A stretch of 8,591 bases of DNA from NCBI GenBank assembly GCA_030040235.1, contig JASHUC010000507.1, positions 1 through 8,591 of the forward strand, in the 5' to 3' direction. Made by a program: the position numbers and the translations under genes. Numbering within the stretch: position 1 is the stretch's first letter; each line of letters opens with the position of its first letter. The notes beneath the pieces are model-generated. The model was not told where the DNA came from, did no database searches, and worked only from the letters and a program-made list of their open reading frames with translations. This document shows positions 1 through 6,999 of the stretch, piece after piece. This DNA comes from Gammaproteobacteria bacterium. Lineage in GTDB: Bacteria; Pseudomonadota; Gammaproteobacteria; Steroidobacterales; Steroidobacteraceae.

Positions 1-1101
1 GCCGTCCACCATCCAGTGTGCGAGCGCGAGTCCCACACCGCCGCCCTGGCTGAATCCCGCCATCACCCCGCAGGCGACCCAGAAGTTCTCGCGCCCGCGA
101 ACCGGCCCGACGAGGGGATTGCCGTCGGGGGCAAAGGTGAACGGCCCGTTGACGACCTTGCGAATGCCCGCGCGCGCGAGCGCCGGGAAGTGCTCGAAGG
201 CGACCTCGAGGCTCGGGGCGATGCGCTCGAGGTCGTTCGGGAGCAAGTCCTGCCCGAAATCCCACGGCGTGACCCGCTCGCTCCAGGGGACCGCGGCATG
301 CTCGTACGTTCCGAGCAGCATCCCACCGCGTTCCTGACGCAGGTAGATCTCGCCCTCGAAATCGATGCACATCAGCTGCTCGGGGCGGCCGGCGATCTCG
401 GGGAGATCCTCGGTGACGAGGTATTGATGCTCCATCGCGAGCACCGGAAGCTCGAGGCCCACCATCCGGCCGACCTCGCGCGCCCAAAGCCCCCCGGCAT
501 TGACGACGTGCTCGGCGCGCACGTTGCCGTGTTCGGTGATCACCTCCCAGGAGCCTCCGGGACGCGGCTGCAACTCGACCACGCGGTTGTGGCGCACGAT
601 CTCCGCGCCGCCGAGCTGCGCGGCCTTCGCATAGGCGTGCGTGACACCGTAGGGGTCCACGTGACCCTCCATCGGATCGTAGAGCGCACCCGTGAAGTAT
701 TTCCGGTCCATGAGCGGATAGCGCCGGGCCGCCTCCTCGGCGGAGAGGATCTCGAGCTCCATGCCGAGATAGCGGCCGCGCGCCTGCGCCATCTCGAGCC
801 ACTCGAGCCGGTCGCGTGTCCCGGCCAGCATCACCCCGCCCGTGAGATGCAGCCCGCAGGACTGCCCGGTGAGCTCCTCGAGCTCGCGGTAAAGCCGCAC
901 CGTGTACTGCTGCAGGCGAGCGACGTTCGGATCGCCATTGAGCGTGTGCATGCCGCCTGCGGCATGCCAGGTGGAGCCTGCGGTGAGCTCGGCGCGCTCG
1001 ATGAGCAGCACGTCGCGCCAACCCGCCTTCGTCAGGTGATAGAGGACGCTCGTGCCGACTACCCCGCCCCCGATCACCACCACGCGCGCGTGAGATCTCA
1101 T
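1..1101 (-). CDS. FAD-dependent amine oxidoreductase, dimethylglycine/sarcosine dehydrogenase type (3' end outside window)
   Basis: The frame reads without a stop for 367 codons from ATG at 1101 to the left edge, so the C-terminus is missing. Residues 7-36 form the FAD-binding Rossmann fold (VVVIGGGVVGTS, then the acidic LLIER end of the second strand). The segment around residues 43-50 (STWHAAGG) matches the site where dimethylglycine dehydrogenases bind FAD covalently; His46 is the expected attachment residue. NAGGLWAREVG (201-211), EHQYLVTEDLPE (224-235) and FTFAPDGNPLVGP (321-333) are typical of the DAO-fold domain of this family. Full-length members usually run about 800 residues with a C-terminal folate-binding GcvT domain; whether it is present here cannot be seen. 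The family oxidatively demethylates or deaminates secondary and tertiary amines. An in-frame TGA two codons upstream supports this start, but the GTGAGG preceding it lies only 1 nt from ATG, so ribosome binding looks weak. It is transcribed divergently from the aldehyde dehydrogenase. The substrate is not determinable. Confidence 0.92.
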   Translation of the reverse strand, partial: MRSHARVVVIGGGVVGTSVLYHLTKAGWRDVLLIERAELTAGSTWHAAGGMHTLNGDPNVARLQQYTVRLYRELEELTGQSCGLHLTGGVMLAGTRDRLEWLEMAQARGRYLGMELEILSAEEAARRYPLMDRKYFTGALYDPMEGHVDPYGVTHAYAKAAQLGGAEIVRHNRVVELQPRPGGSWEVITEHGNVRAEHVVNAGGLWAREVGRMVGLELPVLAMEHQYLVTEDLPEIAGRPEQLMCIDFEGEIYLRQERGGMLLGTYEHAAVPWSERVTPWDFGQDLLPNDLERIAPSLEVAFEHFPALARAGIRKVVNGPFTFAPDGNPLVGPVRGRENFWVACGVMAGFSQGGGVGLALAHWMVDG

Positions 1102-1175
1102 GCCTCACTCATTAGGATACGAACCAAGCGTGAGATAGGGTATCCGCTTTCCGGACTTCGAAGGGGGAACTGACT
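1102..1175. promoter_or_regulatory. Divergent intergenic region between FAD oxidoreductase and ALDH-GMC operon
   Basis: These 74 bp must hold the start signals of two opposing transcription units. GGATAC (1115-1120) and GTATCC (1140-1145) form an inverted repeat with a 19-bp gap. The 9-mer GCGTGAGAT occurs at 1088-1096 and again at 1128-1136, exactly 40 bp apart, and the first copy extends into the perfect palindrome TGAGATCTCA (1091-1100), over the first codons of the FAD oxidoreductase gene. On the minus strand TATCCT (1114-1119) could serve as a -10 box very close to the ATG. No convincing -35 box accompanies it. A shared regulator for both directions is an inference; the repeats are short and could be chance. 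Confidence 0.35.
1162..1168 (+). promoter_or_regulatory. Ribosome binding site fixing the GTG start of the ALDH
   Basis: AGGGGGA lies 7 nt before the GTG at 1176. It is the only good Shine-Dalgarno-like sequence near the 5' end of this gene and supports GTG over any later start. The resulting N-terminus, with AYW about 20 residues in followed by FIDG, matches the length and layout of PuuC-like enzymes. Confidence 0.65.
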
Positions 1176-2705
1176 GTGGAAGTCTCTTCCAAACGGCATG
1201 GACCCGCAACTGCCGGGCAACGCGACCGTGCCTACTGGGCGGGGCTCGCGGGCTCGATCCGGCCCGAGGGGCGAGCCTTCATCGACGGGCGGCTCGTCCC
1301 GGCTCACGACGGCCGCACGTTCGACGATAAGAGCCCGATCGATGGGCGGGTGATCGGCCGCGTCGCGCGGGGCGGTGCGGCCGAGGTGGATGCCGCGGTG
1401 GCCGCGGCGCGCGCCGCCTTCGAAGGCGGCGCTTGGCGCCGTACACCGCCGCGCGAGCGCAAGCGCATCCTGCTGCGCTTCTCAGAGCTCATCCGCACCG
1501 ATCTCGAGCGGCTTGCGCTGCTCGAGACGCTCGATGTGGGCAAGCCCATCGCGAACTCCGTCGAAGTGGACGTGGAGAACTGCGCCGAGTGCATCGCCTA
1601 CTACGCCGAGCTCGCCGACAAGCTCTTCGATGAGGTGGCGCCGACCGGCCCGGACGATCTCGCACTCGTCCGCCGCGAGCCCCTCGGGGTGATCGCCGCG
1701 ATCGTGCCCTGGAACTATCCCCTCATCATCAGCGCCTGGAAGCTCGGCCCGGCGCTGGTCGCCGGGAATTCCGTGGTGCTCAAGCCCGCCGAGCAATCAC
1801 CGCTCACCGCGATCCGGCTCGCGGAGCTCGCCTGCGAGGCGGGAATACCCCCGGGCGTGCTCAACGTCGTCCCCGGCTTCGGCGAGGAAGCCGGCAAGCC
1901 CCTGGCGCTGCACGGCGATGTTGACATGGTGAGCTTCACCGGCTCGACCGAGGTCGGCCGCTTCATGCTGCGCTATGCCGGGGAGTCGAACCTCAAACGC
2001 GTTGCCCTCGAATGCGGCGGGAAGACCCCGCACGTGGTGCTGCGGGATGCCGATATCGCTGTGGCTGCGCACGATATCGCCTGGGGCATCTACTACAACT
2101 CCGGCGAGACCTGCCACGCGGGCTCGCGGCTCATCGTGCACGCGCAGGTGCGCGAGGCCCTCCTCGCCGCGATCGCCGAGGTGGCCGCACGCATCACGCT
2201 CGGCGACCCGCTCGACCCCGCGACGCAGATGGGCGCACTGATCGATGAGGCCCACATGCGGCGCGTGCTCGGCTACATTCAAAGCGGCACGAGCGCGGGC
2301 GCCCGCGTGGCTCTGGGTGGACGGCGCGCGCTCGAGCAGACGGGCGGCTACTACGTCGAGGCGACGGTGCTCGATGGGGTCCGGCCGGAGATGCGGGTGG
2401 CGCGCGAGGAGATCTTCGGTCCCGTGCTTGCGGTCACGTCCTTCGGGGAGGACACCGATGCGGTCCGCATGGCGAACGACAGCCCCTTCGGGCTCGCAGC
2501 GGCGGTGTGGACGCGCGACATGAATCTCGCGCATCGCGTCTCGAGCGCCCTCAAAGCGGGCACGGTGTGGATCAACGCCTTCGACCGCTCGAGCATGGCG
2601 ACGCCCTTCGGCGGCTTCAAACAATCGGGTTTCGGGCGCGATCGCTCCCCACACGCGATCGACAAATACACCGACTTGAAGACGATCTGGACCGCGTATC
2701 GATGA
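1176..2705 (+). CDS. NAD(P)-dependent aldehyde dehydrogenase, PuuC-like
   Basis: This 509-residue protein is a complete cytosolic aldehyde dehydrogenase that oxidises an aldehyde to the acid with NAD(P)+. Visible motifs are VPWNYP with the oxyanion-hole Asn180, LKPAEQSP with cofactor-binding Lys203, FTGSTEVG (254-261), LECGGK with general base Glu279, NSGETCHAGSR with catalytic Cys313, and EEIFGPV with Glu412. The C-terminal PFGGFKQSGFGRD stretch (477-489), ending in a DLKTIW tail, closely resembles E. coli PuuC, which oxidises gamma-glutamylaminobutyraldehyde. The N-terminal AYW...FIDG, the LLETLDVGKPI segment and REPLGVIAAIVPWN also follow PuuC closely. Cys280 beside the general base is unusual, as Leu is common there. 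The gene starts the plus-strand operon, with the GMC oxidoreductase 18 bp downstream. That pairing of alcohol and aldehyde oxidation recalls BetA/BetB, but the sequence favours the PuuC branch over betaine aldehyde dehydrogenase. Family assignment is firm; the substrate is unknown. Confidence 0.95.
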   Translation: MEVSSKRHGPATAGQRDRAYWAGLAGSIRPEGRAFIDGRLVPAHDGRTFDDKSPIDGRVIGRVARGGAAEVDAAVAAARAAFEGGAWRRTPPRERKRILLRFSELIRTDLERLALLETLDVGKPIANSVEVDVENCAECIAYYAELADKLFDEVAPTGPDDLALVRREPLGVIAAIVPWNYPLIISAWKLGPALVAGNSVVLKPAEQSPLTAIRLAELACEAGIPPGVLNVVPGFGEEAGKPLALHGDVDMVSFTGSTEVGRFMLRYAGESNLKRVALECGGKTPHVVLRDADIAVAAHDIAWGIYYNSGETCHAGSRLIVHAQVREALLAAIAEVAARITLGDPLDPATQMGALIDEAHMRRVLGYIQSGTSAGARVALGGRRALEQTGGYYVEATVLDGVRPEMRVAREEIFGPVLAVTSFGEDTDAVRMANDSPFGLAAAVWTRDMNLAHRVSSALKAGTVWINAFDRSSMATPFGGFKQSGFGRDRSPHAIDKYTDLKTIWTAYR

Positions 2706-2723
2706 CTTGAGAGCGGGTGGTCT

Positions 2724-4352
2724 ATGGCGCCGGAGGAGTACGACTACATCATCGTCGGTGCGGGGTCCGCCGGCTGCATCCTCGCAAACCGCCTGAGCGC
2801 AGGCGGAGCTCATCGCGTCCTGCTTCTCGAGGCCGGCGGATCTGACCGCCATCCCTTCATTCAGGTGCCGATCGGATACGGGCGCACCTTCAACGATCCG
2901 CGCGTCAACTGGATGTACGAGACGGAAGCGGACCCGACCCTGGCAGGCCGGCGCGCCTTCTGGCCGCGCGGCAAGGTGCTCGGCGGCTCGAGCTCGATCA
3001 ACGCCATGGTCTACGTGCGGGGGCAACCGGGCGACTTCGACGATTGGGCTCGAGCGGGCAATCCGGGCTGGGGCTTCAAGGACGTGCTGCCCTACTTCAG
3101 GAAGCTCGAGGACCACCCGGACGGAGCCTCGGAGTTTCACGGCGCCGGCGGACCGGTGCGCGTGAGCGACGAGACGGGCAAGGTACACCCGCTCTGCGCG
3201 ACCTTCATCGCAAGCTGCGAGCGGCTCGGCATTCGCCGCACGCGCGACTTCAACGGCCCCGACATGGAAGGGGTCGGGCTCTGGCAGGTGACGATCGACA
3301 AGGGCGTGCGGGCCTCGGCCTCGAATGCCTACCTGCGCCCGGTGCTGGGTCGAGCCAATCTCGTGCTGCGAACGCGCGCGCACGCGACCCGTGTGCTGCT
3401 CGAGGGCTCACGTGCGCGCGGCGTGCAGTTTCTGTGGCGGATGTCGCAGCAAACAGCCGTCGCACGGCGGGAGGTGATCTTGAGCGCAGGCTCGATCAAC
3501 ACCCCGCAGCTGCTCGAGCTCTCCGGGATCGGCGACCCGCGGGTGATCGCACCGCTCGGCATTCCGGTGCTGATGGAGCTCCCGGCGGTGGGAGCGGGAC
3601 TTCAGGACCATCTCGCCGTCAGCTACTACTATCGCTCCAGGGTGCCGACCCTCAATGACGAGCTGGCACCGCTTCTCGGCAAGATGAAGGCCGGCGTGCG
3701 CTATCTCCTCACCAGAAGCGGCCCGCTCGCGATGAGCGTCAATCAGGCGGGGGCGTTCGTGCGAGCCGGCGAGGGGCACCTGCAGCGCCCGAACATGCAT
3801 CTCTACTTCAACCCGGCGAGCTACACCACCACGACGCTCGGCGCACAGCGGCGGCTCCTCAATCCCGACCCCTACTCCGGATTTCTCATGTCGTTCAATA
3901 CCTGCCGCCCGGTGAGCCGCGGAACCGTGCACATCCGCTCCGCCGATCCGCTCGTGAGCCCCGCGATCCGGCCCAATGCCCTCTCGAGCGAGGCCGACAT
4001 CGCCGAGGTGTACGCGGGATCGCAGCTCCTGCGCCGGATTGCCGCAACGCCGCCGCTTGCCGAAGCGATCGAATCCGAGCTGCATCCGGGCGCAGCGGTG
4101 CAATCCGAAACCGATGTGCTCGAGGATTTCCGCCGGCGCGCAGGCTCGGTCTTTCACGCCTGCGGGACGTGCGCGATGGGACCGGACCGCCGGGCGGCGG
4201 TGGTCGATGCGCGATTGCGCGTGCACGGCATCACCGCGTTGCGCCTCGCGGATGCCTCGGTGTTCCCCAACCTCACCTCCGGTAACACCAACGCGCCGGT
4301 CATGATGCTCGCCGAGAAGGCGGCTGACCTGATCCTGGCGGACGGCGCCTGA
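2724..4352 (+). CDS. GMC family FAD-dependent oxidoreductase, choline dehydrogenase-like
   Basis: This 542-residue glucose-methanol-choline oxidoreductase is full length for bacterial alcohol or choline dehydrogenases. The FAD-binding Rossmann motif is at residues 7-38 (YIIVGAGSAGC, then LLLEAG). GMC signature 1 is around 81-100 (PRGKVLGGSSSINAMVYVRG) and signature 2 around 256-270 (GSINTPQLLELSGIG). The active-site pair is His478 in VFHACGTCAMG and Asn521 in SGNTNAP, the His/Asn arrangement of choline dehydrogenases and choline oxidase rather than the His/His pair of glucose oxidase. The C-terminal LRLADASVFPNLTSGN...AEKAADLI block is typical. Such enzymes oxidise a primary alcohol to an aldehyde and usually pass electrons to the respiratory chain. 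The ALDH just upstream would suit the product. The ATG is preceded by only a weak purine-rich GCGGGTGG, but the start places the Rossmann fold at the usual distance. No signal peptide is seen. Choline, other alcohols and polyols remain possible substrates. Confidence 0.95.
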   Translation: MAPEEYDYIIVGAGSAGCILANRLSAGGAHRVLLLEAGGSDRHPFIQVPIGYGRTFNDPRVNWMYETEADPTLAGRRAFWPRGKVLGGSSSINAMVYVRGQPGDFDDWARAGNPGWGFKDVLPYFRKLEDHPDGASEFHGAGGPVRVSDETGKVHPLCATFIASCERLGIRRTRDFNGPDMEGVGLWQVTIDKGVRASASNAYLRPVLGRANLVLRTRAHATRVLLEGSRARGVQFLWRMSQQTAVARREVILSAGSINTPQLLELSGIGDPRVIAPLGIPVLMELPAVGAGLQDHLAVSYYYRSRVPTLNDELAPLLGKMKAGVRYLLTRSGPLAMSVNQAGAFVRAGEGHLQRPNMHLYFNPASYTTTTLGAQRRLLNPDPYSGFLMSFNTCRPVSRGTVHIRSADPLVSPAIRPNALSSEADIAEVYAGSQLLRRIAATPPLAEAIESELHPGAAVQSETDVLEDFRRRAGSVFHACGTCAMGPDRRAAVVDARLRVHGITALRLADASVFPNLTSGNTNAPVMMLAEKAADLILADGA

Positions 4353-4355
4353 GCC

Positions 4356-5546
4356 TCAAAGTGGACGGTTCACCATCTCCAGATGCAGCCGCGTGCCCGT
4401 GTAGGGGTGTGCGCGGATCACCTCCTCGTTGAGCTCGACACCGAGGCCGGGCTCGGCCGGCGGGAGAATGTAGCCCTCCTGCCACACGATGGGCTTCCTG
4501 AGCACCTCGGCGTGAAAGCCCTGCCAGCGCTCGATGCTCTCCTGGATGAGGAAGTTGGGACTGCACGTGGCGAGCTGAATGTTCGCCGCGCCGACGACCG
4601 GTCCGCAGTAGAGGTGCGGCGCAATCTGCACGTGATGAACCTCGGCCATGCCGGCGATCTTCTTCGCCTCGAGAAGGCCACCGACTCTGCCCAGGTTCAT
4701 CTGCAGGATGGCCGCGGAGCCGGCGGCGAGCAGACGCGCGAAGTCATACTTGGTCGCGAGACGCTCACCCGTTGCGATCGGAATGCTCGTGGCGCGAGCG
4801 ACCTTCGCCATCTCCTGCGGCGCATCCGGCGGCACCGGCTCCTCGAACCAGAGGGGATCGGAGGGCTCGAGGCGGCGCGCGAGCCGGATCGCCCCGGCGG
4901 CGGTCATCTGCCCGTGTGTCCCGATGAGGAGATCGGCGCGCGATCCGACGGCCTCGCGCATGCGCCGTACGAAGCGCTCGGCGAGCTCGAGCGCCTCGAG
5001 CGAGAGCTGCCGCCCGTCGAATGCGGAATAGGAGCCGGCGCCGAGCGGGTCGAACTTGATGGCGGTGAAGCCCTGCGCGACGTACTCCGCGGCGCGCTGT
5101 GCCGAGAGATCCGGGTCCCGGTAGACATCCACCGTATCGGAGGGGCGTGCATAGATATAGGTGTACGAGCGCAGCCGCTCGTGCACTCGCCCGCCGAGCA
5201 GTTTGTAGACCGGCTGGTTCGCCTCCTTGCCGACGATATCCCAGCAGGCCATCTCGAGCGCGCTCAGCACGCCGATCAGCGCCAGATCGGGGTGCTGGGT
5301 GAAGCCCGCCGAATACACGCGGCGCCACATCGTCTCGATGTCATGCGGATCCTCACCGTCTAGGAACCGCGCGAAGACATCCTCGATCATGCGCGCCACC
5401 AGATGCGGCTCGAAAGGAACGCAATAGGCCTCGCCCACCCCGCTCACGTTACCGTCGGTCGTTAATTTGACGAACACGAAGTAGCGCCCACCGTAGTGAG
5501 GCGGGGGGTTGCCGACCACGAAGGTGCGGATGTCGGTGAGCTTCAT
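4356..5546 (-). CDS. Mandelate racemase/muconate lactonizing family protein, galactonate dehydratase-like with altered active site
   Basis: This 396-residue enolase-superfamily protein has the N-terminal capping domain (about 1-120, including ALEMACWDIVGKEANQPVYKLLGG at 96-119) and the barrel domain. Family members abstract the proton alpha to a carboxylate of a Mg2+-bound acid; the galactonate dehydratase branch makes 2-keto-3-deoxy sugar acids. Conserved here are Lys164 (AIKFDP), His211 (THGQ), Glu235 (FEEPVPP), Glu261 (TGERL), His311 in IAPHLYCGP and Glu336 in NFLIQES; the last two resemble galactonate dehydratase most. Two expected residues are missing: the first metal-ligand Asp is Gly209 (LLIGTHGQ), encoded by GGG, and the dyad Asp in the usual QPD is Asn284 (QMN). 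The rest of the frame is intact, so this does not look like decay. AGGGGG at 5552-5557 lies 5 nt before the ATG. The MFS gene is 33 bp upstream on the same strand, so co-transcription is likely. Family is sure; the reaction is open. Confidence 0.93.
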   Translation of the reverse strand: MKLTDIRTFVVGNPPPHYGGRYFVFVKLTTDGNVSGVGEAYCVPFEPHLVARMIEDVFARFLDGEDPHDIETMWRRVYSAGFTQHPDLALIGVLSALEMACWDIVGKEANQPVYKLLGGRVHERLRSYTYIYARPSDTVDVYRDPDLSAQRAAEYVAQGFTAIKFDPLGAGSYSAFDGRQLSLEALELAERFVRRMREAVGSRADLLIGTHGQMTAAGAIRLARRLEPSDPLWFEEPVPPDAPQEMAKVARATSIPIATGERLATKYDFARLLAAGSAAILQMNLGRVGGLLEAKKIAGMAEVHHVQIAPHLYCGPVVGAANIQLATCSPNFLIQESIERWQGFHAEVLRKPIVWQEGYILPPAEPGLGVELNEEVIRAHPYTGTRLHLEMVNRPL

Positions 5547-5579
5547 AGTGACCCCCTGCTCGCAGCGGCGGCCGCCGTG

Positions 5580-6896
5580 CTACACGCGCACCCCGGTGGC
5601 GCGCTCCTGGTCGGCCGGCAGATCGCGGAGCGCCAGAAAGAAATGTGCCGTCGCCCAGAACCCCGTCGGCGCCAGGCACAGCATCGCGAGCCGCAGCGAT
5701 TCAGCATTGCTGCCCGCTGCGGGCATGAAAAGATCGCTCAGCCAGCCGATCAAGGGCGGCGCGATCACGAGGTTGCCCACGTTCGCGAGGAACAGCACCA
5801 TCGCGCAGAAAATCGCGCGCATGCGCGGCTCGGCGAGGTTGTTCAGGATGCCGAACCCCGGGCCAATGTAGAAATATATGGACGGAACGAACACCCACAG
5901 GAGTACCTTCGCAAGCGTGAGCGAATGCGTCCAGTAGATCCCGATGGACACCACGGTCGCCGCCCCGATCCAGTAACCCATCAACCGCGTGATGCGGCAG
6001 GGGTGGGTCATGGGGCGCCACCCGATGAGCCAGGCGGTAAAGAGCGTGGCGGCCACGCCTCCATAGAGATTCATGGGCCCGAGGATGTTCGTGGATTGAC
6101 CCACGGTCATGTGGTAGGTGCGCTGGAGGTAGGTCGGTGTCCAGTACATCAGACCCCAGCCCCAGAGCGCGTTCACGGAGGTTCCCACGATCATGTGAAC
6201 CGCCGACCGCTGACTCCATAGAAAACGCATCGTCGCGAGGAACGAGGGGGCGGGCTCCTCACCCTTTCTATCGAGCTGCCCACGCTGCGGCTCGCGCACG
6301 GTGAAGTAGATCAGCAACCCGGCGACCACGCCGGGCACGCCGAGGACGAGAAAGACATCGCGCCACCCGTAGCGGTCTGCGACGAGACCGGCGATCGTGG
6401 TGGCGACCCAGGCGCCGATCGGCGCGCCGAGCGAGAAGATCGTGAGCGCCATCGGCCGGCGGCTCGTCGGGAAATAGTCGGAGAGAATCGAGTTCGCGCC
6501 CGGGGTGCCGCCCGCCTCGCCCACTCCCACGCCGATGCGCGCGAGGACGAACTCCCAGGGCGCGTAGGAAAACCCGGTGAGTGTCGTCATCGCCGACCAG
6601 ACGATCATCGATAAGGCGATGATCAGGCGGCGGCTGTAACGGTCGATGAGCCAGGAGATCGGGAAACCGAGCACCACGTAGAACGAGGCGAGCGCAACGC
6701 CGGTGATGAGTCCGACGCTGAAATCCGACAGATGCAGATCGATCCGGATGGGATCGAGGACGGTGGAGGTGACGTAGCGATCGGCGATGCTCAGCGTGTA
6801 GACCACGCACATCATCGCGAGCACGTACCAGCGCAGCAGGATCGAGCTCATGCCCGGCAGCTCGGCGGCCGGAAGCGGTGCGGCGCTTGCCGTCAC
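5580..6896 (-). CDS. MFS transporter, spinster-like family
   Basis: This 438-residue inner-membrane protein has about 12 hydrophobic segments, the first near residues 22-38 and the last near 404-424, with a central charged cytoplasmic loop at about 201-225. The loop after the second helix has the MFS motif A form ISWLIDRYSRR (80-90). GVGVGEAGGTPGANSILSDYFP (122-142) and the LVADRYGWRDVFLVLG segment (171-186) are typical of spinster-like major facilitator transporters found in proteobacterial catabolic clusters. It would move a small organic solute, probably with protons; the solute is not evident. GTG at 6896 is chosen as start because GAGGAG (6903-6908) lies 6 nt before it. A TTG at 6965 would add 23 residues but sits inside the intergenic hairpin with no such site. 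The dehydratase homologue follows 33 bp downstream, which makes the dehydratase substrate a candidate cargo. Confidence 0.93.
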   Translation of the reverse strand: MTASAAPLPAAELPGMSSILLRWYVLAMMCVVYTLSIADRYVTSTVLDPIRIDLHLSDFSVGLITGVALASFYVVLGFPISWLIDRYSRRLIIALSMIVWSAMTTLTGFSYAPWEFVLARIGVGVGEAGGTPGANSILSDYFPTSRRPMALTIFSLGAPIGAWVATTIAGLVADRYGWRDVFLVLGVPGVVAGLLIYFTVREPQRGQLDRKGEEPAPSFLATMRFLWSQRSAVHMIVGTSVNALWGWGLMYWTPTYLQRTYHMTVGQSTNILGPMNLYGGVAATLFTAWLIGWRPMTHPCRITRLMGYWIGAATVVSIGIYWTHSLTLAKVLLWVFVPSIYFYIGPGFGILNNLAEPRMRAIFCAMVLFLANVGNLVIAPPLIGWLSDLFMPAAGSNAESLRLAMLCLAPTGFWATAHFFLALRDLPADQERATGVRV

Positions 6897-6902
6897 TTGA
6901 GT

Positions 6903-6908
6903 CTCCTC
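6903..6908 (-). promoter_or_regulatory. Ribosome binding site fixing the GTG start of the MFS gene
   Basis: Read on the minus strand, GAGGAG precedes the GTG at 6896 with a 6-nt spacer. This is a strong Shine-Dalgarno match and the main reason to prefer the 438-residue protein over the longer frame opening with TTG at 6965. Confidence 0.75.
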
Positions 6909-6951
6909 GTCGACCTCGGGCAGGATACGGCAGCCGGCGACGCACTGCGAC

Positions 6952-6975
6952 CGGCAGGCCGGCAAAGGCCTGCCG
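6952..6975. repeat. Perfect 9-bp inverted repeat (hairpin) upstream of ThDP decarboxylase
   Basis: CGGCAGGCC (6952-6960) and GGCCTGCCG (6967-6975) are perfect complements around the 6-nt loop GGCAAA. On the plus strand the stem is followed by TACCCC and then five T (6982-6986), immediately before the GGAGG site of the decarboxylase gene. The T-run is displaced from the stem by 6 nt, which is poor for an intrinsic terminator. It may be a leader hairpin acting on the decarboxylase transcript, or one copy of a dispersed GC-rich palindromic repeat. No second copy was noticed in this window. Confidence 0.6.
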
Positions 6976-6999
6976 TACCCCTTTTTGGAGGCTGCATCG

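Larger units (their letters stand above)
6897..6999. promoter_or_regulatory. Divergent intergenic region between MFS operon and ThDP decarboxylase
   Basis: These 103 bp separate two opposing start codons and should hold both promoters. On the minus strand TATCCT (6922-6927) is a possible -10 box for the MFS-dehydratase operon. The same heptamer GTATCCT occurs in minus orientation upstream of the FAD oxidoreductase (1114-1120), but no good -35 box is seen in either place. On the plus side GGAGG (6987-6991) lies 8 nt before the ATG at 7000 and is a clear ribosome binding site for the decarboxylase. Much of the rest is taken up by the hairpin described separately. Confidence 0.4.

Noticed and set aside
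16..1173. A plus-strand open frame of 385 codons covering the left end.
   Set aside because: It lies antisense to the FAD oxidoreductase, whose minus-strand frame has clear family motifs. The plus frame has no recognisable domain and a composition typical of an antisense frame in GC-rich DNA.
1797..3383. A minus-strand open frame of 528 codons.
   Set aside because: It is antisense to the ALDH and GMC genes and runs across their junction. It shows no family motif and reflects the rarity of stop codons in GC-rich antisense frames.
1176..4352. Naming the plus-strand pair betB-betA (glycine betaine synthesis).
   Set aside because: The GMC enzyme is choline-dehydrogenase-like, but the ALDH motifs, especially the C-terminal PFGGFKQSGFGRD and DLKTIW region, follow PuuC-type enzymes. 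Choline specificity cannot be claimed from sequence.
6897..6965. A longer MFS protein starting at TTG 6965.
   Set aside because: The extra 23 residues are encoded within the hairpin region, are cysteine- and arginine-rich and unlike an MFS N-terminus, and the GTG at 6896 has a strong ribosome binding site.
6952..6986. Intrinsic terminator on the plus strand.
   Set aside because: No plus-strand gene ends nearby: the upstream gene is on the opposite strand. The T-run is also separated from the stem by 6 nt including four C, so a leader hairpin or repeat element is a better description.
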